Shown here piece after piece: positions 33,990 through 42,861 of a DNA stretch of 64,000 nt (the stretch's first letter is position 1; each line of letters starts with the position of its first letter). The translations under genes were made by a program, and so were the position numbers. The notes beneath the pieces were generated by a model, which worked only from the letters and a program-made list of their open reading frames with translations, was not told the origin of the DNA and ran no database searches. Source of the DNA: Hyphomicrobiales bacterium (GTDB lineage: Bacteria; Pseudomonadota; Alphaproteobacteria; Rhizobiales; Beijerinckiaceae); NCBI GenBank assembly GCA_900470775.1, contig UCBZ01000007.1:1-64000 (forward strand), written 5' to 3'.

Positions 33990-35000
33990 ATGCTGACCAT
34001 CATCTGCGACAAGCCCGGCACGCTCTCCGCCATCGAACGTGACAGGCCGGTCCGCGGCGAGAACGAGGTGCTGCTGCGCCTGCGCCGCATCGGCATCTGC
34101 GGCACCGACCTGCACATCTTCACCGGTGACCAGCCCTTTCTCTCCTATCCGCGCGTGATGGGGCACGAGCTCGCCGCCACGGTCGAGGAGGCGCCGGCGG
34201 GCAGCCGCCTGAAGCCCGGCGATCTCGTCTCCGTCATCCCCTACATCTCCTGCGGGAACTGCAACGCCTGCCGCAAGGGCAAGACCAATTGCTGCCGCAG
34301 GATCGGCGTGCTCGGCGTGCACCGTGACGGCGGTATGGCCGAATATCTGACCGTTCCGGAGGCGTTCGTGCTGAAGGCCGAAGGGCTGAGCGTCGACCAG
34401 GCGGCCATGGTCGAATTCCTCGCGATCGGCGCCCATGCCGTGGCGCGGGCCGGCACCGGAACGGGCGACCGGGTGCTGATCGCCGGCGCCGGCCCGATCG
34501 GGCTCGCGGTCGCGATCTTCGCTCAGATTGAAGGAGCAGAGGTGACTCTGATCGACGGCCGCGCCGACCGACTCGCTTTCGCTCGTGCCCATCTCGGCAT
34601 CGAGTCCACCGTCCCGCTCGGCGAGGGCGACGTCGACGCGCTTTCGGCTCTCACCGATGGCGACTTCTTCGACACCGTCTTCGACGCCACCGGCAATCCC
34701 AGGGCCATCGAGCGCGGCTTCGGCTTCGTCGGCCATGGCGGCAATTACGTGCTGGTCTCGATCGTGGCGGGCGAGATCAGCTTCTCCGATCCCGAATTCC
34801 ACAAGCGCGAGACCACGCTGCTGGGCAGCCGCAACGCCACGATCGCGGATTTCGAACGCGTGATGACGGCATTGCGCGCCGGCAAGGTGCCCGACGCCCT
34901 GATCACCCATCGTATGCGGCTATCCGAGGTGCCCCAGGCATTCGCGGGACTGACCGATCCCGCCGCCGGCGTCATCAAAGCGCTCGTCGAGGTTGCCTGA
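33990..35000 (+). CDS. zinc-binding alcohol dehydrogenase (sugar-acid/polyol dehydrogenase type)
   Basis: The 336-residue medium-chain dehydrogenase has the catalytic-zinc site (GICGTDLHIF and MGHE), the structural-zinc cysteines (SCGNCNACRKGKTNC) and the NAD-binding GAGPIGLAVAI near residue 168. It resembles L-gulonate/L-idonate/galactitol-type dehydrogenases. The ATG at 33990 begins the conserved MLTIICDKPG; upstream in-frame codons lie in the intergenic gap. It is the only catabolic enzyme in this cassette, so it likely oxidises the imported compound. Confidence 0.9.
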   Translation: MLTIICDKPGTLSAIERDRPVRGENEVLLRLRRIGICGTDLHIFTGDQPFLSYPRVMGHELAATVEEAPAGSRLKPGDLVSVIPYISCGNCNACRKGKTNCCRRIGVLGVHRDGGMAEYLTVPEAFVLKAEGLSVDQAAMVEFLAIGAHAVARAGTGTGDRVLIAGAGPIGLAVAIFAQIEGAEVTLIDGRADRLAFARAHLGIESTVPLGEGDVDALSALTDGDFFDTVFDATGNPRAIERGFGFVGHGGNYVLVSIVAGEISFSDPEFHKRETTLLGSRNATIADFERVMTALRAGKVPDALITHRMRLSEVPQAFAGLTDPAAGVIKALVEVA

Positions 35001-35520
35001 ACGCGCAGCTCTATGTTTACCGCGCTTGACTCTCTCACAATATGTCGCCGCCGAGGGCCACAAGGAAGGCCTGATCGGCTGCGAGCCCAACATCAATGCC
35101 CGCTAGAACACCTGGAACATGACAAAACTCGAATGTTCAGGGCTAGCTTCACGGCCCCATTCGGAGAGCTGAGAAGTCCCCTTCCCTCCTGGCAGTTGCG
35201 ACGGCTCTCCGCCTCCCTAGGTGCGACAGCTCGCTGGGCCTCTTGCCGACGCGCGCCCCTTTCCTTTGGGCGGATTGCGCAAGAGCGGCTCTCTCCCGGC
35301 TGGGATGCGCCAGGATTGGCTGCTGCTCCGCGTGTGGTGCACCCGGCCATGGCTCGCAACGAGAATTCGGCGAGGCGTCGAGCTGCGCGGCCTGCCCTGC
35401 CCTCCTGCGCATCTTGCGGGAGGCATCCCGCGTGGGTTCGCTATGCTACTCGGCGCTCTCCCAAGGCGCATCCAATCGTGCAACAGGCTGCTGCACCATG
35501 GCTCGGCCTCAGGAGATATC
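35001..35520. other. gene-poor region with possible gene debris
   Basis: No intact gene is seen. Near 35040-35105 a plus-strand stretch reads YVAAEGHKEGLIGCEPNINAR before a TAG, which looks like a protein C-terminus that I cannot place. Bases 35480-35520 match the sequence upstream of the degenerate HTH copy at 28999 and probably hold the promoter of the intact HTH gene. Confidence 0.45.
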
Positions 35521-35754
35521 GTGTCGACCCGTGCGTACCTTACGCTCGAGGACGTTGTTGCCCACTACCGTGGCCAGGTCAGCGAAGAGACGCTGCGGAA
35601 CCGGAGAGCGATGCGCATCGGTCCGTCCTTCATCGAGATCGGCAAGGCGGTCCTCTATCCCGTCAGCGAGCTCGATCGTTGGGACAAATCCAATCTCGTG
35701 GTTTGCAGACCCTCCCGATCCTTGTCATTGGCGGAGCACGCCCCGGCAGGGTGA
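35521..35754 (+). CDS. small excisionase-like HTH protein
   Basis: The 77-residue protein begins at a GTG with a 'caggaga' site five bases upstream. It reads YLTLEDVVAHYRGQVSEETL and GKAVLYPVSELDRWDKSNL, the layout of HTH_17/AlpA-like winged helices found in excisionases and small phage or plasmid regulators. A broken paralogue lies 6.5 kb away in the same orientation. Its function is not known; the fold suggests DNA binding at a mobile-element or integration locus. Confidence 0.7.
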   Translation: MSTRAYLTLEDVVAHYRGQVSEETLRNRRAMRIGPSFIEIGKAVLYPVSELDRWDKSNLVVCRPSRSLSLAEHAPAG

Positions 35755-35976
35755 GGTGGATCACTATGGCTGGCTGTTCAAGCCATCGGGGATGCGGCAT
35801 GACGAAATTCGCGTTGCGAATCCGTGATAAAGCGGGATTGTTGAGTATCGCACAAGCTTAAACATGATTGATGATTATTTATCGCGGCTAGTCACACTCT
35901 ACATATACCACTTAGCGACCCCTCTTGATTTCAAGATCAAAGCAGGACGTTGAAACATAACAGAAATTTATCTTAG
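35755..35976. other. AT-rich gap before the radC fragment
   Basis: No gene is seen. From about 35860 to 35976 the DNA is strikingly AT-rich for this genome (for example around 'gattgatgattatttatcg'), as at the left edge of the degraded region near 15.6 kb. It may mark an insertion boundary. Confidence 0.45.
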
Positions 35977-36147
35977 AGTAGACTGGTCCACAACCATCCT
36001 TCCGGCGACCCGGCGCCGTCCGGCGCCGACATGAGGATGACGCGCGAACTCGTTGATATCGCAAAGCCTCTCGGCATCGCGATCCATGATCACGTCATCG
36101 TCGGCCGCAACGGTCATGCCAGCTTCAAGGGGCTCGGCCTGATCTGA
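35977..36147 (+). pseudogene. RadC family, C-terminal MPN/JAMM fragment
   Basis: The plus strand encodes [20 protein letters not shown] and continues [30 protein letters not shown] to TGA at 36145-36147. This is the last 55 or so residues of RadC, with the full H-x-H-x7-S-x2-D metal motif retained. The upstream HhH and first half of the MPN domain are missing: a TAG lies in frame at 35974-35976 and the preceding DNA is AT-rich. No start codon or ribosome site is positioned to express it. Confidence 0.82.
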
Positions 36148-36155
36148 CGGTTCGG

Positions 36156-37490
36156 CTACGGAGCCTGGAATGATCCGATCATGTAGCTCTCATTGCCGAT
36201 CTCGGTCACCCGGCCTTTGACCTCGTAGCTGGCGAGATCGACGATCCAGACCACGCTCGAGTTCGACTTGCCTTTCGGCGCGCCGGTGATCGCGGCGTAT
36301 TTGCCGTCGGGCGTGATCGCGATACCGCGTGGGCGTGAGGGCTCGCCGCCCGGCGTCTTCAGCTCGATCCGCTTGATCGTCGCGGGCTGGCCGGCGATGG
36401 CCTTCTCGACATCGATGATGTCGATGTTGTTCGAGCGGAAATGCGTCGAGAGGATACGCTTGCCGTCGGGCAGGAAGGCCGCCACGAAGGGGCGCGTCGG
36501 GATCGACTTGTCATCCGTGCCCACCAGGACGCGGGCGATCTCGGCCTTGGCCGGGTCGGACAGCGCCTTGTCCACGTCGATGATCGAGACTGTGTTGCCG
36601 GGCGTGTCGGTCTGAGCATTTTCGCGCGAGGCATGCGCGACCAGCTTGCCGTCGGGACTGGTCGAGATGCCGAACCCGCCCACCTGCACCGGAATGCGCG
36701 CGATCTCAGCGCCGGCCGCGCCGGCAATCGCCTTCTGCAGGCTGATCACCGAAATATCGTCGGTGCCGCCATTGGCGCCGAAGATGGTGCCGCCGCCGAG
36801 CGGGCTGATCGTCACGCCGTTGGTGTCGGGAAAGCAGCCGAATTTCGGGTCCGGAGCGCGATGCGGCACCGGGTCGGGCGGACACGGGAAGCCGGGCTTG
36901 CCATAGGCCTGCTCGATTCTCTGGATCACCTTGTTGGTCGCGAGATCGACGATGCTGATATGGCGGCCGCCATCCTCGTCGCCCTCGCGCTCGGCATGGG
37001 CCAGAGCCGCGTGCTTGCCATCGCGCGTGATGGCAAAACCGGTCGGCCCGAAACCACCGGTCTCGATATAGCCCTCGACCGCGGCAAGCGTATCGTTGCT
37101 GGCGGGATCGAGCGCCTTCTTCAGGTCGATCACGGTCACGGTACCGGCATGGCCATGCTGGAAGGCTGCGGCGGCTTCCGGCCTGGTGCGGCCGGAATGG
37201 TTGATCGCATAGGCCCGCTTCTGGTCGGGCGCGATGGCGATGGTGATCGGCTGGCCGCTCGATATGACCGTCTTGCCGTCGACCTCGATGTCGGGCGTGA
37301 CGCGGAGCCGGTTCACCACGGCCTTGGCAGTGCCGTCATTGGCCGGGTCGAGCGCCTTTTCGAGGTCGATCACCAGGACGACGTTGTCCCAACGACCGCT
37401 TGCGAGGAAATAGTCCTTCGCCATCGCGTCTTGTATCCCTCCGGAAAAGCCGAGCGCCGTCACGCCCGTCAAAAACAGCGTCCGTAGCAT
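36156..37490 (-). CDS. secreted YVTN-type beta-propeller protein
   Basis: The 444-residue protein has a signal peptide (MLRTLFLTGVTALGFSGGIQDAMA) and at least five propeller-like repeats built around 'V-x-V/I-I-D-L-x-K-A-L/I' (VIDLEKALDP, VIDLKKALDP, VISLQKAIAG, IIDVDKALSD, IIDVEKAIAG). Such periplasmic YncE/PQQ-like propellers often accompany redox enzymes or store small ligands. It is encoded 68 bases downstream of the FAD/Fe-S dehydrogenase gene in the same direction. The exact function is unknown. Confidence 0.8.
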   Translation of the reverse strand: MLRTLFLTGVTALGFSGGIQDAMAKDYFLASGRWDNVVLVIDLEKALDPANDGTAKAVVNRLRVTPDIEVDGKTVISSGQPITIAIAPDQKRAYAINHSGRTRPEAAAAFQHGHAGTVTVIDLKKALDPASNDTLAAVEGYIETGGFGPTGFAITRDGKHAALAHAEREGDEDGGRHISIVDLATNKVIQRIEQAYGKPGFPCPPDPVPHRAPDPKFGCFPDTNGVTISPLGGGTIFGANGGTDDISVISLQKAIAGAAGAEIARIPVQVGGFGISTSPDGKLVAHASRENAQTDTPGNTVSIIDVDKALSDPAKAEIARVLVGTDDKSIPTRPFVAAFLPDGKRILSTHFRSNNIDIIDVEKAIAGQPATIKRIELKTPGGEPSRPRGIAITPDGKYAAITGAPKGKSNSSVVWIVDLASYEVKGRVTEIGNESYMIGSFQAP

Positions 37491-37558
37491 GTCAGTCCTC
37501 CCTGGTTCGCCCGTTTACCGGGCCGTTTCGTTCGGAAGCGGGCGCTCGTTGGCTCCGG

Positions 37559-40489
37559 TCAGCTCTCCAGCGCCGTGTCCTTCAGTGCCATGTCGAGCAC
37601 GCGCGCGACGTGCAGCGCCTCGCGCGCCGCGCCGTCATGGATTTGGTGGCGACAGCTCGTGCCGTCGGCGACGATGAGATCGCCTGCCCCCGCCTGGCGC
37701 ACGGCCGGCAGCAGCGACAGCTCCGCCATCGCGAAAGACACGTCGATCGTCGCCGCGCCATAGCCGAAGGCACCCGACATGCCGCAACAGCTCGACTCGA
37801 TCGGGCGGACATCGAGGCCGGGAATGGCGCGCAGGGTCGCCTCGACCGCGCCCATCGCGGCAAAGGCCTTCTGGTGGCAATGGCCGTGCAGATGCGCGAT
37901 GCGCCCACCCTGATCCCGCATCGGCAGGCTGGTCGTGCCCGCCTTGAGATCGGCGGCCAGCAACTCCTCCAGCAGGAAGGCCGCCTTCGCCATCGGCTCG
38001 ACCTCGTCCTTCGGCAGGATGGCGCCGAACTCGTCGCGGAAGGTCAAAAGGCAGGAGGGTTCGAGCCCGACGATTCGCGCTCCCCTGGCAACGAAGGGAG
38101 CCAGCGCATCGAGCGTCCGTCTGGCTTCCACGCGGGCCTCATCGACGAGCCCGGCCGAAAGGAAAGTGCGCCCGCAGCACAATGGTCGCCCACCATCCTT
38201 GGACTCGACCTTGTGGACGCGGTATCCGCCCGCCGCGAGCACCCGCTCAGTGGCTTCCAGATTCTCGCGTTCGAAATAGCGGTTGAAGGTATCGCCGAAG
38301 AGCACGATGTCACGCCCGTCACCCTGCACATCAGCCGACACCGCCACCTTGCCGTTTTGCGACCAGGGCTTGCGCCAGAGCGGCAAGCTCCGGCGGGCGC
38401 TGAAGCCGAGCCAGGTTTCGCTCAGCCGCGCCAGCAGCGGGATGCGGTCGCGCAGGTTCATCAGCGGGGCGAGTTTGGATGCCCAGGGCGCATAGCGCGG
38501 CAACCAGGCGATCAACCGCTCCTTCAGCGGCAAGCCGTGCTTGCCATGGTAATGGCTCAGGAACTCGATCTTCATCCGGGCCATGTCGACGCCAGTCGGG
38601 CAGTCGCGCTTGCAGCCCTTGCAGGAGACACAGAGATCGAGTGTCTGCTTCATCTCCGGCGAGGTGAACGCGTCCGGCCCCAGTTGCCCGGAAATGGCGA
38701 GCCGCAGCGTATTGGCCCGGCCGCGCGTGACATGGGTCTCGTCCTTGGTGGCGCGATAGGACGGGCACATCGTGCCCCCGGACATCTTCCGGCAGGTGCC
38801 ATTGTTGTTACACATCTCGACGGCACCGCCGAGGCCGCCCCAATCGGACCAGTCGAGGGCGGCCTTCGCCGGGATCGGCGTGGCGTAGCCGGGCGGAAAG
38901 CGCATCAGGGAACGGTCGTCCATGCGCAGCGGCCGGACGATCTTGCCCGGATTCAGCCGGTTGTCGGGATCGAAGCCATCCTTGACCGCTTCGAAGGCGC
39001 GCGTCAGCGGACCGCCGAACATCGGCTCGACGAATTCCGAGCGTGAGATGCCGTCGCCATGCTCGCCGGAATAGGAGCCCTTGAACCGGCGCACCAGTTC
39101 GCAGGCCTCCTCGGCGATGCCGCGCATCGCCTTGACCCCGGCCTCGTCCTTCATGTTGAGGATCGGACGGACATGCAGGCAGCCGACCGAGGCATGGGCA
39201 TACCAGGTGCCGCGGGTGCCATGGCGCGCAAACAGCGCGGTGATCGCGTCGGTATAATCGGCGAGATGTTCGAGCGGGACGGCGCAATCCTCGATGAAGG
39301 AGACCGGCTTCCCGTCACCCTTCATCGACATCATGATGTTGAGGCAGGCCTCGCGCACATCCCAGACCGGCTTCTGGCGCGCTGGCTCGACCACCTCGAC
39401 GACGGCGTCGGGAAAGCCGTGATCGGCCATGCACTGGTCGAGGCGTCTGAGGTCGCGTTTCAACTCGCCCAGGTCGTCGCCGGCGAACTCGACCAGCAGC
39501 AGGCAGTTGGGCTGTCCCCGGGTGATGTCGGCGAGCGTGCGCACGAAGAGCGGAATATCGGCGCCGAGCACCAGCACATTGTTGTCGACCAGTTCGACCG
39601 CGACCGGGCCGAGCGCCACGATATGCCGGGTCGTCTCCATCGCCGCGCGAAAGCTCGGGAAATGACAGACGCCCATGACGCGATGCGTCGGCAGGGGTGA
39701 GAGCTTGAGCGTGGCCTCGGTGGTGATGGCGAGCGTGCCTTCCGAGCCGACCAGCAGATGCGAGAGGTTCGGGTTGGCCGGCAGCAACTCATCGAGATTG
39801 TAGCCGCCGACGCGACGCTGCACTTTCGGGAAGATCGCCTCGATCGCGTCGCGGTGGCCGTCTGCCAGCTCGAGCATGCGCGTCATCAGATCGCGCGCCC
39901 GCACCGAGCTGTTGTCGCCGATGGCGGCCTCGCCGAGCGCGAAGGCCTCGCCGTCATGGAACAGCGCCCGCATCGCGACGACATTGTCGACGGTCTTGCC
40001 GTAGCGCAGCGAGCGCGCGCCCGACGAGTTGTTGCCGGTCATGCCGCCGATGGTGCAGCGGCTCGCCGTCGAGGGCTCGACCGGGAAGAACAGCCCGTCC
40101 TTTCTGAGATACGCATTGAGCTGTTCCAGCACGAGGCCGGGCGCGACCGAGATCGTCTTCGCCGCCGGATCGTAGTCGCGGATCGCATTGAAATGCCGGC
40201 TCATGTCGAGGATCAGCGCATCGCCGATCGGCTGGCCGTTCTGTGAGGTGCCGCCGCCGCGCGCGATCGCCGGCACGCCATGTTCAGCCGCGATCTGGAG
40301 GCTGGCCGCGATATCGGCCTCATGTTTCGGGAAGACCACCCCCTGCGGGACGATCTGGTAGATCGAGGCATCGGTGGCATAGCGCCCGCGCGTGAAGGCG
40401 TCAAAGCGCACCTCGCCCTCCAGCGCCTGTTCGAGACGGCGTTCCAGCCCGAGATTGCGCGCATGGGTTCGCGACGCGGTTTCGTTCAT
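37559..40489 (-). CDS. ydiJ: FAD-linked oxidase with Fe-S and CCG domains (YdiJ/Dld-II type)
   Basis: The 976-residue fusion has an N-terminal FAD-binding PCMH domain (GGGTSQNGQPIGDALILD near residue 75), an FAD-linked C-terminal domain, a 4Fe-4S ferredoxin-like region with CVSCKGCKRDCPTG near residue 650, and C-terminal CCG-type motifs (LEPSCLLTFRDEF, SSCCGMSGAFGYG). This is the architecture of YdiJ-type D-2-hydroxyacid dehydrogenases that pass electrons to the respiratory chain. Next to a tricarboxylate transporter, it may oxidise an imported hydroxyacid. Confidence 0.9.
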   Translation of the reverse strand: MNETASRTHARNLGLERRLEQALEGEVRFDAFTRGRYATDASIYQIVPQGVVFPKHEADIAASLQIAAEHGVPAIARGGGTSQNGQPIGDALILDMSRHFNAIRDYDPAAKTISVAPGLVLEQLNAYLRKDGLFFPVEPSTASRCTIGGMTGNNSSGARSLRYGKTVDNVVAMRALFHDGEAFALGEAAIGDNSSVRARDLMTRMLELADGHRDAIEAIFPKVQRRVGGYNLDELLPANPNLSHLLVGSEGTLAITTEATLKLSPLPTHRVMGVCHFPSFRAAMETTRHIVALGPVAVELVDNNVLVLGADIPLFVRTLADITRGQPNCLLLVEFAGDDLGELKRDLRRLDQCMADHGFPDAVVEVVEPARQKPVWDVREACLNIMMSMKGDGKPVSFIEDCAVPLEHLADYTDAITALFARHGTRGTWYAHASVGCLHVRPILNMKDEAGVKAMRGIAEEACELVRRFKGSYSGEHGDGISRSEFVEPMFGGPLTRAFEAVKDGFDPDNRLNPGKIVRPLRMDDRSLMRFPPGYATPIPAKAALDWSDWGGLGGAVEMCNNNGTCRKMSGGTMCPSYRATKDETHVTRGRANTLRLAISGQLGPDAFTSPEMKQTLDLCVSCKGCKRDCPTGVDMARMKIEFLSHYHGKHGLPLKERLIAWLPRYAPWASKLAPLMNLRDRIPLLARLSETWLGFSARRSLPLWRKPWSQNGKVAVSADVQGDGRDIVLFGDTFNRYFERENLEATERVLAAGGYRVHKVESKDGGRPLCCGRTFLSAGLVDEARVEARRTLDALAPFVARGARIVGLEPSCLLTFRDEFGAILPKDEVEPMAKAAFLLEELLAADLKAGTTSLPMRDQGGRIAHLHGHCHQKAFAAMGAVEATLRAIPGLDVRPIESSCCGMSGAFGYGAATIDVSFAMAELSLLPAVRQAGAGDLIVADGTSCRHQIHDGAAREALHVARVLDMALKDTALES

Positions 40490-40515
40490 TTCAAGGACCT
40501 ATCCACATCCGCACC

Positions 40516-40627
40516 GTCATCCCGGACAAGCCGCGAAGCGGCGCCGATCCGGGATCCGTGCCGGAACCCTGATCGGTGATGTTCCGGGATGGATCCCGGG
40601 TCTCCGCTGCGCTTCGCCCGGGATGAC
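40516..40627. repeat. REP-like intergenic palindrome
   Basis: The element begins 'gtcatcccggacaagccgcg' and ends with the inverted 'cccgggatgac', with internal 'gatccgggatcc' and 'ggatcccgggtctccgc' segments. A sibling at 42718-42815 shares most of these blocks. Its length, position between genes and inverted ends fit the dispersed palindromic repeats common in Rhizobiales. Confidence 0.8.
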
Positions 40628-40660
40628 GGCTCGGATGATCGCTGGGTCATCATGGCCAGA

Positions 40661-42187
40661 TTATTCCGCCGCTGCCGGCTTCTCGGGCTGCCGCCCCTTG
40701 CCCCGCGCAGCGCCGATCAGGTCCGTCACCGGCCCCCACAGCAACAGCAGCATGGCAAGCACGACCAGCGTGCCGACGAGGCCGTTGGCGGCAAAGACGT
40801 TGAGGCTGCCGCCCGAACCGAGCAGCGCCTGCCGGAACGAGTCCTCCGCCCGGTCGCCGAGCACCAGCGCCAGAACGAGCGGGGCAAGCGGATAGTCGAG
40901 CTTCTTGAAGACATAGCCGATGATGCCGAAGCCCAGCATCAGCCAGATGTCGAAGATCGAGTTCGAGATCGTATAGGCGCCGATGGCGCACACGATCAGG
41001 ATCACCGGGGCGACATAGGAGAACGGCACCCGCATGATCGCCGCGAACAGGGGAACCGTGGCGAGCACGATGATGAGCCCGGCAAGGTTGCCGAGATACA
41101 TCGAGGCAATGAGGCCCCAGACGAACTCCTTCTGCTCGATGAAGAGCAGCGGCCCGGGCTGCAGGCCCCAGACCAGCAGCCCCCCTAGCAGGACCGCAGC
41201 CGTGGCAGAACCGGGAATGCCGAGCGCCAGCATCGGCAGGAGCGCGCTGGTGCCGGCCGCGTGCGCGGCAGTCTCGGGCGCCAGCACGCCCTCGATATTG
41301 CCCTTGCCGAAGCTTCCGGGATTCCGCGAGAAGCGCTTGGCGATGCCGTAGCCCATGAAGGAGGCGGCGATGGCGCCGCCCGGCGTCACGCCCATCCACA
41401 TGCCCACGGCCGCCGAGCGCAGCAGCGTCGCCCAGTAGCGCGGCAGGCTGGCCCAGGTTCGAAAGACCACCCTGAGGTCGATCTTGGCCTGCTTGCCCTT
41501 GAAGACCAGGCCTTCCTCAACCGTCAGCAGGATCTCGCTAACGCCAAACAAACCGATGACCACGACGAGGAAATCGAAGCCGCGCATCAACTCGGTCGAG
41601 CCGAAGGTCATGCGCAGATCGCCCGAGATCGAATCGAGGCCCACCGCCGCAAGCAGGAAGCCGATGCAGAGCGATGCCAGAATCTTCGCGCGGTTCTCGC
41701 GGCCCATGCCGATGAAGGAGCAGAAGGTCAGCAGGAACACGGCGAAGAATTCGGCCGGACCGAAGCGCAGCGCAAAGGACGCTACCAGCGGGGCGACGAA
41801 GGTGATCAGGATCACGCCCGAGAGCGCGCCGATGAAGGACGCCGTGAAGGCGGCCGTCAGGGCTTCCGCCGCCTTGCCCTGCACCGCCATCGGGTAGCCG
41901 TCGAAGGTCGTTGCCACCGACCAGGCTTCGCCGGGAATATTGAACAGGATCGAGGTGATCGCACCGCCGAACAGAGCGCCCCAGTAGATCGAGGAGAGCA
42001 GGATGATCGCCGAGGTCGGGTCCATGCCGAAGGTCAGCGGCAGCAGGATCGCGACGCCATTGGGGCCGCCGAGGCCAGGCAGAACGCCGACGACGATGCC
42101 AAGCACCACCCCGACCGCCATGAAGCCGATATTGTGCCAGGACAGCGCGACCTGGAAACCCGCCATCAGCGAGGCGAAATCATCCAT
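40661..42187 (-). CDS. tctA: tripartite tricarboxylate transporter large permease (TctA)
   Basis: The 508-residue membrane protein has about 11-12 hydrophobic segments and the GVLPGLGGPNGVAILLPLTFG motif near residues 32-52 that defines TctA. The second half repeats a related GVTPGGAIAASFMGYG motif, consistent with internal duplication. It forms the sodium- or proton-driven channel with TctB and receives substrate from the TctC receptor. It follows tctB by nine bases. Confidence 0.95.
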   Translation of the reverse strand: MDDFASLMAGFQVALSWHNIGFMAVGVVLGIVVGVLPGLGGPNGVAILLPLTFGMDPTSAIILLSSIYWGALFGGAITSILFNIPGEAWSVATTFDGYPMAVQGKAAEALTAAFTASFIGALSGVILITFVAPLVASFALRFGPAEFFAVFLLTFCSFIGMGRENRAKILASLCIGFLLAAVGLDSISGDLRMTFGSTELMRGFDFLVVVIGLFGVSEILLTVEEGLVFKGKQAKIDLRVVFRTWASLPRYWATLLRSAAVGMWMGVTPGGAIAASFMGYGIAKRFSRNPGSFGKGNIEGVLAPETAAHAAGTSALLPMLALGIPGSATAAVLLGGLLVWGLQPGPLLFIEQKEFVWGLIASMYLGNLAGLIIVLATVPLFAAIMRVPFSYVAPVILIVCAIGAYTISNSIFDIWLMLGFGIIGYVFKKLDYPLAPLVLALVLGDRAEDSFRQALLGSGGSLNVFAANGLVGTLVVLAMLLLLWGPVTDLIGAARGKGRQPEKPAAAE

Positions 42188-42196
42188 TGTCAGACC

Positions 42197-42700
42197 TCAG
42201 TAGCCGAGAGCGGTTTCGAGGGGGCCCTTGGGCAGCGGCACGCGGAACTGCAGCTCGAACACCCAGAAGCAGACCAGCGGCACTAGGATCGCCGTCAGTA
42301 CGATCGACCACCAGCGCGAGGTCGCGACGATGCTCATGAAGACGAGGATGAAGACGCTCGATGCCACATAGAGCCCGAGCGGCTGGATCAGCGCCACGAA
42401 CAGGATCAGTGGCCCGAGCACGCGGGTCACCTGCCCCAGCTGCTCATAGCTGACGAAGACCCCATCCTGCGGCGAGCGAAACGACTGCACCAGGATGAAG
42501 AGCGAGGCGGCAAGGAAAATCCAGCCGACGCGGGCCGGGAAGAAGCCGTTTTCCGGCCCGTTGTCCCAGCCGGCGCCGCGGCCATAGGAATCGTAGAGCA
42601 CGATGGCCGCGAGTGCGATCAGGACCAGCGCCACGATCCGTTCGACGGGGCGGCGAGAGAGGCCGCGAGGGGTGGCTTCGGTTTCGGTCTGCAAGGTCAT
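42197..42700 (-). CDS. tctB: tripartite tricarboxylate transporter small permease (TctB)
   Basis: The 167-residue protein has four hydrophobic segments, typical for the small TctB subunit. It lies between the TctC receptor gene, from which it is separated by a REP-like repeat, and tctA. Sequence conservation in this family is low, so the call rests on length, topology and position. Confidence 0.9.
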   Translation of the reverse strand: MTLQTETEATPRGLSRRPVERIVALVLIALAAIVLYDSYGRGAGWDNGPENGFFPARVGWIFLAASLFILVQSFRSPQDGVFVSYEQLGQVTRVLGPLILFVALIQPLGLYVASSVFILVFMSIVATSRWWSIVLTAILVPLVCFWVFELQFRVPLPKGPLETALGY

Positions 42701-42717
42701 TGGTCTTTCTCCGCGAC

Positions 42718-42815
42718 GTCATCCCGGACAAGCCTCGAAGCGGCGCCGATCCGGGATCCATTCCTGAACCGTTCAGGCATGGATCCCGGGTCTCCCTGCG
42801 GTCGCCCGGGATGAC
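42718..42815. repeat. REP-like intergenic palindrome
   Basis: This is the second copy of the element at 40516-40627, starting 'gtcatcccggacaagcctcg' and ending 'cccgggatgac'. It sits between tctC and tctB, where it can form a stable hairpin in the transcript and may lower expression of the permeases relative to the receptor. Confidence 0.8.
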
Positions 42816-42861
42816 ACACGCTTTAACGTGGTCATCACACGGGGCCGAACCTGCCTTGGCC

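Noticed and set aside
32985..34910. A 641-codon minus-strand frame opposite the RbsB-type and dehydrogenase genes
   Set aside because: It is a mirror of two genes with clear family motifs and has no start site or recognisable domain.
35013..35861. A 282-codon plus-strand frame over the HTH gene region
   Set aside because: No recognisable domain, no ribosome site, and the short HTH frame inside it has a convincing family match.
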